NCBI GenBank assembly: GCA_029882335.1
Contig: JAOUKW010000248.1
Location: forward strand, 1 to 6,113
Length of the DNA: 6,113 nt
Source: Candidatus Heimdallarchaeota archaeon
GTDB taxonomy: Archaea; Asgardarchaeota; Heimdallarchaeia; Heimdallarchaeales; Kariarchaeaceae
Direction of reading: 5' to 3'
Each line of letters opens with the position of its first letter. Positions within the stretch are counted from its first letter, which is position 1. This document shows, piece by piece, positions 1 to 4,847 of this stretch. The notes below the pieces were generated by a model, which was not told where the DNA came from, did not search any database, and was given only the letters and a program-made list of their open reading frames with translations. Position numbers and translations under genes: made by a program.

Positions 1-123
1 GAACAGATAAATAAATTTGTTAAAATTGGTGTAACTGTGCCATTACTATCTTTACCATTTCGATCAAAACTGGAGCATGGAGTTGAGACATTCAAAGCAC
101 TTGCTCCGATGAACCTCAAATAA
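1..123 (+). CDS. C-terminal end of an unidentified protein (5' end outside window), possibly luciferase-like oxidoreductase
   Basis: Frame 1 is open from the first base and reads 40 codons to a TAA at 121-123, so this is the tail of a gene that begins upstream of the window. The visible peptide starts EQINKFVKIGVTVPLLSLP and ends KALAPMNLK. A short amphipathic helix, a glycine turn, a hydrophobic beta strand ending in S-L-P and a final helix is the kind of tail seen in luciferase-like (Mer/LLM) flavin- or F420-dependent oxidoreductases, where the last strand of the barrel is preceded by 'aGvt'. That resemblance comes from memory and only 40 residues are visible, so the family is a guess. That the frame is coding is more secure: its residue use is protein-like and it ends just before the next gene on the same strand. 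The methyltransferase start lies 43 bases downstream (10 bases if the upstream GTG is used), which would fit co-transcription. Confidence 0.5.
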   Translation, partial: EQINKFVKIGVTVPLLSLPFRSKLEHGVETFKALAPMNLK

Positions 124-154
124 ACACAATTCTGTGATTATTTTTGTTGCAGTT

Positions 155-159
155 GAGGT
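155..159 (+). promoter_or_regulatory. Ribosome-binding site deciding the methyltransferase start
   Basis: GAGGT lies 7 bases before the GTG at 167. It is a strong match to the anti-Shine-Dalgarno core at normal spacing. The in-frame GTG at 134 has no purine-rich element before it. If that upstream GTG were the true start, this motif would lie inside the coding region. Confidence 0.6.
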
Positions 160-166
160 AGAATTT

Positions 167-700
167 GTGAGTTGGAAACGACCAAACGTATTGGGACGAT
201 TAGCCCCCCTTATTGATATTATCCATGAAACTGATGGTGTGTGGATTGATGTTGGTAGCGGTGAGGGTACATTTTCTTTGATTTTACAGAAAAAATCACC
301 CAACCTCTCAATCTACCAGCTTGATAGGCTAAATTATCGTGATTTCGGTGCAAGTAGAAACTTTAATTTGATATTATCTGATATTAAACAGATTCCTGTT
401 AGATTTAAAGCTTTGAGTGGTTTCATTTGTTCACAAGTATTACATTATTTCAATTACGAGGATCAGGAGAAGATATTAAAATTATTATTATCTAAATTAG
501 AATTAAATGGGAAATTAGTAATTATTGAGTATGAGGAAAAGAAATCATACTCATGGCTACCCTATCCAGTGCCATTGACCCATCTAATTCAGGTAGTCAA
601 GGATCAAGTTGATATGATGATTATCAATCATATCTCTATTCCTGATTTTGGAAGACCAAAATATTCTTTAGTTTTAGGGAGAACCGGAACTTCTTACTAA
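167..700 (+). CDS. Class I SAM-dependent methyltransferase
   Basis: This predicted cytosolic methyltransferase of about 177 residues should transfer a methyl group from S-adenosylmethionine to an unidentified substrate. I place the start at GTG 167 because GAGGT sits 7 bases upstream; an in-frame GTG at 134 would add 11 residues but has no ribosome-binding site. Numbering from 167, motif I (IDVGSGEG, residues 27-34) binds SAM, D53 at the end of strand 2 is the likely ribose-binding acid, D72 lies in the post-II strand, and SQVLHYF (89-95) occupies the motif IV region. The strand GKLVIIEYE (115-123) follows. A W-x-P-x-P segment (130-134) comes next; I remember this layout from small bacterial and archaeal methyltransferases whose substrates are unknown. 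The protein is short for the fold and has no added domain. It lies downstream of another + strand gene and converges on the AAA+ gene. The class I fold is well supported; the substrate cannot be read from the sequence. Confidence 0.85.
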   Translation: MSWKRPNVLGRLAPLIDIIHETDGVWIDVGSGEGTFSLILQKKSPNLSIYQLDRLNYRDFGASRNFNLILSDIKQIPVRFKALSGFICSQVLHYFNYEDQEKILKLLLSKLELNGKLVIIEYEEKKSYSWLPYPVPLTHLIQVVKDQVDMMIINHISIPDFGRPKYSLVLGRTGTSY

Positions 701-750
701 GCCATGATCTTTTTATGTGATTTGAATAAATCGAAATAATATCAATAAAT
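701..750. terminator. Convergent intergenic spacer, weak terminator candidates
   Basis: This 50-base spacer lies between the stops of the methyltransferase (+) and the AAA+ gene (-). On the plus strand a five-T run (710-714) starts 10 bases after the methyltransferase stop and could serve as an archaeal-type T-tract terminator. A small AT-rich inverted repeat, GATTT/AAATC with a 4-base loop (719-732), lies just beyond it. There is no GC-rich hairpin followed by a T run on either strand. Both genes must end in or near this spacer, but the exact sites are not evident. Confidence 0.25.
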
Positions 751-3726
751 TTAATTTCTTTTCATCTTGTTGATAATTATTTCTTCCATGATTTCATTTA
801 TTTTTTGTACCTTATTTTCATTATCAATAAAAGTAAGATCTTCAAAGGCTGTAAATAAATGTAGATTAAAACCTTCTACTAATTTAATTAATTCGGGTTT
901 TAATGATGCATGAATGTTATATTCATTTCTATTAAAATTTAATGATAGTTTCAAATCATTATCAGTTTGATTTGCATTTAATGTTTTATACAATTCAATC
1001 CATTTATTAATTATTTTATTGTAAATTATTCTTTCATTTTCATTTTTAGACTGTTTATAAAGGTACAAAGCAAAATAAATAATAATGATTTCTTTTAAAA
1101 TTGGTAAATCATTAATAAAATAACTAAAGTTAGCATTATCCAACTTCATTTGTTCAAATATGTCCTTTAACTTCTTATTTATTATAGTAGTCTCTCTTCT
1201 ATTTTTATTTTCTACAAAAAAGTCAATTCTTTCTATCCTATGAATAATTGGCCTATTGTCTCGCATTAGATTTTGTTCCTCCAAATCATCATTGTTATTA
1301 TTTTGATCATCAATGGCTGTATTATTTCCATTAATTATTTTATTTTCAAAATTGATTACTTCTGTGATAATATTATCCGAATTATTTTTAAAATCTATGT
1401 CTATTGTCTCTACCTCATTATTCGATATGATCCTGAACGTTTGCTTATTAATTCTCTCTCTAATTTCAGCTTGTGTATAAATTTCACTGTGAGTTAAATA
1501 ATTGATAAACATTTTAATTAAATCTGAGAAATCATGGGTATTTTCATTATCTATTTGTCCAAAATAATTTCTGACTTTATTTACAAATTGATCATACCCA
1601 TCTTTATTCTCAATGTAATTAACCAATAATTGCAATCTTCCTACTATTGTGGGTTTAGAAATTGGAATTAATAAATCTATCCTGTTAATTCTTTTTATTG
1701 CATTATCCACTTTTGAAATATCATTTGTTGATAATATTAAGATTGATTCATTTTTTTCATTTATTTCTTGAATCTTGGGAAGTAAAAAATTGGTAAAAAG
1801 AATATTTCTATGTTCAACATGATCCCCTGTTCTATCTACAATAAATTCTTCAACTTCATCAATAAATATGACTGCTTTTCGAATTACATTTAAGTTTTCA
1901 AAAACAAGATATAATCTATTTAGTATAGAATCCTCTCCTTCAAAAAGAAAATCTGCTGGTTGTAACTCTAGAAAATCCCATCCTATTTTTTTTGCAAATG
2001 CTTTTACACTAGTAGTCTTTCCAGTCCCAGGTGGTCCATAAATGATTGCAGTATTTTTTCGATAGGGAAGTAAGTCTGTATTTATATATCCATCTTGTTG
2101 TAACAAATAAAATTTCCATTTAAATCCATAGCTGTCAATTATTTTGTCCCATTTAATAGCATTTAACTTATCATTTTCTATTATATTTCTATTAAAGAAT
2201 TTTCTTGCTAAAGAATCTGAAGTAAATGATAAGAATTTGCAAAAAACTCTAATGAATTGCAAAGTCATTGCTGTTACAAATCCTGCTGGATTTCGAGATC
2301 TTTCATGATCTTTAGCCCATCCAACAGGGATTCCCTCTTCATTTACTTCTAAAGATGATGCTATCCAGTCATAAAAATGTTTTAAATGATTTCTATATGG
2401 AATTAATGCATTTTTAAGTAATTTACAAGTTAATAGATCAATAAGACATTCAACAGTTTGGATTGAGTATCTTGAAATTCCATCTTTTAATAGTTCTCCA
2501 ACACCCCATATATCCATTCCATTTGATTTTTTATCAAACAAAATATTCAAAGCATAATCTCTAATCAATGTATTTGAATAAGGTCCAGAGTATCTTTCTT
2601 CTGGATAATTAAATTTATCCTTAAATATACTTCTAATTTTATTTGATTTATATTGTATTGGTTTTGTCATGACGGTTATTAAGGCATAAAGTAATCTTTT
2701 ATGATCAAAATGTGCCATATCTCCAACGTTATATAGTGATATTTGTCTATATAGCTCTAATTTTGCCATATAGTATATTTCTTCCCATAAATACACTATT
2801 TTATAAATTTCAAATTCACTATTTATATTAAATTCTGCACAGAAATTTTCTCTCAATTCAGCATATGTATTATAATCAAGATGATTGTTAAAAGAGTTGT
2901 AATGTCTCTCATTTTTTGAATAAAATTTTAGTATATCAAAAAAATAAATATCGATGATTTGACGTAACCTAAGAAGTATAAATGGATGAAAATTTTGGAG
3001 TGAAAAATTACTTGCAATTAATATTATTATTTGAATAATTCTAAACTTTAACTTAGTTATCAAGCAATGAATTGAAACATTATTTAAATTCTTATTTAAT
3101 TTAAATTCAAACTTTTCTTTTGATCCTTCTAAAACGGCAAATAAATTAGATATCCTAACTAAGTGATTTAGTGCAGAAACAGTTCCATAAATATTTGCGG
3201 ATTTGGTTATTATTTCACTAATTTCTTTATCGAATAAATAGAGTAGATATTCCACATATGTCCTATTTATCTCATTGTTATTCTCAATATTTTGAACTCC
3301 CTCTTCCACATTATCTTGTCTATCTCCTGTTAAGAAAAATTGATTTAAGTCAAAATTTGATTTCATTATGTGTTTTTTATAGTATAAAATTAATGTCTCA
3401 ATTGAAATAATACTGGTAAATAAACCTGCATTTGTTGATTGAATTTCAATTTCCATTTTATAAGGATGAAATAAATTTATTTCCGTCAAACCTAGATTCT
3501 CGTAACCTTCAAAATCATATTCCTGTTTCTTAAAGTAATTAAACAATAATTTACTACAATTTTTATCTTTAAAATCTACTAATAAATATCTTAATCTTTG
3601 AATTGATTTAACTTCTTCCAAATTATCTTTAAATTCCAAGATTAATCCTGCATATGTCTTTGATAAATCTTGATTTGATTCCTGTTTAAAATTCAAGTTG
3701 TTAAACAATTCATCATATTTAGTCAT
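751..3726 (-). CDS. Large AAA+ ATPase with long helical N-terminal region and unknown C-terminal domain
   Basis: This 991-residue protein carries one AAA+ module in its second half. Residues 1 to about 530 are mostly helical with no family I can name; near their end, GWAKDHERSRNP (469-480) followed by VTAMTLQF resembles the G-W-x-x-D...TA repeat of alpha/alpha-toroid folds. The AAA core (about 540-690) has Walker A GPPGTGKT (564-571, K570), Walker B VIFIDE (619-624, D623/E624), sensor 1 STND (N668) and arginine-finger positions R679 and R682, where the usual RPGR reads RINR. YTQAEI (750-755) fits the sensor 2 helix of the lid. DEVEEF followed by LLPKIQ (648-653) matches a family of large bacterial AAA proteins I recall with DEIDEF...LPKLQ; their function is not known to me. 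An Asn/Asp-rich linker (about 798-815) leads to an unrecognised C-terminal region (about 825-991). With its motifs intact the protein should hydrolyse ATP, probably as an oligomeric remodeller (inference). No convincing transmembrane segment is visible. ATG at 3726 is preceded by GGTGA. Base composition is clearly more AT-rich than its neighbours. Confidence 0.93.
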   Translation of the reverse strand: MTKYDELFNNLNFKQESNQDLSKTYAGLILEFKDNLEEVKSIQRLRYLLVDFKDKNCSKLLFNYFKKQEYDFEGYENLGLTEINLFHPYKMEIEIQSTNAGLFTSIISIETLILYYKKHIMKSNFDLNQFFLTGDRQDNVEEGVQNIENNNEINRTYVEYLLYLFDKEISEIITKSANIYGTVSALNHLVRISNLFAVLEGSKEKFEFKLNKNLNNVSIHCLITKLKFRIIQIIILIASNFSLQNFHPFILLRLRQIIDIYFFDILKFYSKNERHYNSFNNHLDYNTYAELRENFCAEFNINSEFEIYKIVYLWEEIYYMAKLELYRQISLYNVGDMAHFDHKRLLYALITVMTKPIQYKSNKIRSIFKDKFNYPEERYSGPYSNTLIRDYALNILFDKKSNGMDIWGVGELLKDGISRYSIQTVECLIDLLTCKLLKNALIPYRNHLKHFYDWIASSLEVNEEGIPVGWAKDHERSRNPAGFVTAMTLQFIRVFCKFLSFTSDSLARKFFNRNIIENDKLNAIKWDKIIDSYGFKWKFYLLQQDGYINTDLLPYRKNTAIIYGPPGTGKTTSVKAFAKKIGWDFLELQPADFLFEGEDSILNRLYLVFENLNVIRKAVIFIDEVEEFIVDRTGDHVEHRNILFTNFLLPKIQEINEKNESILILSTNDISKVDNAIKRINRIDLLIPISKPTIVGRLQLLVNYIENKDGYDQFVNKVRNYFGQIDNENTHDFSDLIKMFINYLTHSEIYTQAEIRERINKQTFRIISNNEVETIDIDFKNNSDNIITEVINFENKIINGNNTAIDDQNNNNDDLEEQNLMRDNRPIIHRIERIDFFVENKNRRETTIINKKLKDIFEQMKLDNANFSYFINDLPILKEIIIIYFALYLYKQSKNENERIIYNKIINKWIELYKTLNANQTDNDLKLSLNFNRNEYNIHASLKPELIKLVEGFNLHLFTAFEDLTFIDNENKVQKINEIMEEIIINKMKRN

Positions 3727-3730
3727 TTAT

Positions 3731-3735
3731 TCACC
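3731..3735 (-). promoter_or_regulatory. Ribosome-binding site of the AAA+ gene
   Basis: Read on the minus strand, GGTGA lies 4 bases before the ATG at 3726. It is a perfect match to the archaeal/bacterial anti-Shine-Dalgarno core and supports this ATG as the start. Confidence 0.65.
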
Positions 3736-3780
3736 AAATTTTGTTCTTATGGGTATGGTAATAAATAACTATATTAATCT

Positions 3781-3788
3781 TATTATAA
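3781..3788 (-). promoter_or_regulatory. Possible TATA box for the AAA+ gene
   Basis: On the minus strand this reads TTATAATA, 55-62 bases before the ATG. In an archaeon it would place the transcription start near 3760, with a leader of about 30 bases that includes the GGTGA site. The whole intergenic region is very AT-rich, so such a match is expected by chance. In a bacterium the same bases would read as a -10-like TATAAT with no convincing -35 partner. Weak evidence. Confidence 0.2.
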
Positions 3789-3911
3789 TCTAATAATTTA
3801 GAATATTATTCAAATTAATGTATTTTGTATAACTTATAATGTAATGTCGTTGGTAAAATAGACATCAAATCTAGTTTAATCAATATTTTGCAAATAGATG
3901 GATATTATTTA

Positions 3912-3931
3912 CGTATAGCAAGACCTATACG
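3912..3931. promoter_or_regulatory. Inverted repeat with 7-base arms in the divergent intergenic region
   Basis: CGTATAG (3912-3918) and CTATACG (3925-3931) are perfect reverse complements separated by the 6-base spacer CAAGAC. The element lies 66 bases before the glycosylase start and about 185 bases before the AAA+ start. It could be an operator half-site pair for a dimeric regulator or a small hairpin. No T run follows it on either strand, which argues against an intrinsic terminator. A shorter inverted repeat, CAATT/AATTG with a 7-base spacer, follows at 3941-3957. Confidence 0.35.
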
Positions 3932-3958
3932 AAAAAATAACAATTGAGCTTGAATTGT

Positions 3959-3981
3959 ATCAAATATATCAAATAATCAAA
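3959..3981. repeat. Three ATCAAA direct repeats just before the glycosylase start
   Basis: ATCAAATA occurs at 3959-3966 and 3968-3975, followed by ATCAAA at 3976-3981, so the copies are 9 and 8 bases apart. They end 4 bases before the ribosome-binding site of the glycosylase. The segment also contains AAATATAT (3962-3969), the best TATA-like string close to that gene. A start of transcription 25 bases downstream of it would leave almost no leader and would lose the ribosome-binding site. The repeats may be chance in AT-rich DNA. Confidence 0.3.
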
Positions 3982-3984
3982 GTT

Positions 3985-3988
3985 AGGT
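3985..3988 (+). promoter_or_regulatory. Ribosome-binding site of the glycosylase gene
   Basis: AGGT lies 9 bases before the GTG at 3998. It is a modest Shine-Dalgarno match. The start itself is fixed independently by the protein, because the proline after the initiator is the catalytic residue. Confidence 0.45.
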
Positions 3989-3997
3989 TGATAATCT

Positions 3998-4846
3998 GTG
4001 CCAGAAGGACCTGAAGTTGAAATTGTTCGTCGAGGTCTTCTTCCAGTTGTTGGGAATGTGATTGAATCCATATCTATAACTACTTTTCCTAAATATTCTA
4101 ACCAAAAAAAACTATTCAATTGTATAAAAGGTTCAAGTATTCATGATTTACAACGTAAAGGTAAATTTATAATCTGGTATTTTGATGATTTAATTGGTAT
4201 TAATCACTTAGGGATGACTGGTGTTTGGTATTATTTTTCAAATAGTATCTGGAATACAATGGAATCACCTCTTTTACTGTATAAGCATTTCAAAGTATAT
4301 TTTCAAACAGATAAATTAGAGCATCTTTTGTTTAATGATACTCGTACATTTGGGCGTTTTGACATTATTTCTCCGACAAATCTTGAAACCTATCCTGCTC
4401 TGATTAATATAGGGCCTGATGTGTTGGATATTCCATTTAATACTGAAGATTTTATATTGCGAGTACGTGGCAAATACAAAGCTAAAACGAAGGAAATTGG
4501 AAAGATGCTGTTGGATTCAACCGTTGTTGCAGGGTGTGGTAATATATACAAATCAGAGGCTTTATTCCGTGCAGGTCTCAATCCATTTAAATCTGCAGTA
4601 GAAATAACTGATGATGAATTACAAAAGTTAGCCTGCGAATTATCAAACGTTACTCAAGAAGCTTTATCCAAAGGAGGTTCTACATTGAAAGATTATCGTC
4701 ATGTTAACGGTTATAATGGATTGATGCAAAATGAATTTAACGTTTATAACAGAGAAGATCTACCCTGCAATATATGCTCACAACCTATATTAAGAACAGT
4801 TCAAGGTGATAGATCTACATTTTGGTGTAGACATTGTCAAATTTGA
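3998..4846 (+). CDS. mutM: Formamidopyrimidine-DNA glycosylase (Fpg/MutM)
   Basis: This base-excision repair enzyme removes oxidised purines such as 8-oxoguanine and formamidopyrimidines from DNA and then cuts the strand by beta,delta-elimination (lyase activity). The 282 residues match the family's usual length of about 270-290. The protein opens MPEGPEVE: after removal of the initiator, P2 is the Schiff-base nucleophile and E3 the general acid, which fixes the GTG start. K56 in RKGKF is the conserved beta-hairpin lysine. The void-filling residues are present as M73 in HLGMTG and the R-x-F pair in NDTRTFGRF. The helix-two-turn-helix region reads VVAGCGNIYKSEALF. The C-terminal zinc finger has C257, C260, C277 and C280, with R272 in GDRST. 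All key residues are intact, so it should be active. The HLGM and DxRxFG features favour Fpg over Nei. Its stop is one base from the stop of the convergent downstream gene. Fpg is common in bacteria and patchy in archaea. Confidence 0.97.
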   Translation: MPEGPEVEIVRRGLLPVVGNVIESISITTFPKYSNQKKLFNCIKGSSIHDLQRKGKFIIWYFDDLIGINHLGMTGVWYYFSNSIWNTMESPLLLYKHFKVYFQTDKLEHLLFNDTRTFGRFDIISPTNLETYPALINIGPDVLDIPFNTEDFILRVRGKYKAKTKEIGKMLLDSTVVAGCGNIYKSEALFRAGLNPFKSAVEITDDELQKLACELSNVTQEALSKGGSTLKDYRHVNGYNGLMQNEFNVYNREDLPCNICSQPILRTVQGDRSTFWCRHCQI

Positions 4847-4847
4847 T

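Noticed and set aside
719..732. GATTT/AAATC hairpin as an intrinsic terminator
   Set aside because: The stem is 5 pairs, mostly A-T, and no T run follows on either strand. It is too weak to call on its own.
1273..1497. Plus-strand open frame of 74 codons rich in Ile, Phe and Tyr
   Set aside because: It is antisense to the AAA+ gene, over its lid and Asn-rich linker. Its membrane-like composition is the usual complement of AT-rich codons, and it has no homology signal I recognise.
3010..3045. Hydrophobic stretch IIQIIILIA in the AAA+ protein as a transmembrane helix
   Set aside because: Only about 11 uninterrupted hydrophobic residues (228-238), broken by Arg and Gln. It is better explained as a buried helix.
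3727..3997. Small RNA, tRNA or CRISPR element in the largest intergenic region
   Set aside because: There is no tRNA-like clover-leaf, no GC-rich structured block and no repeat-spacer pattern. Only short inverted and direct repeats are present.
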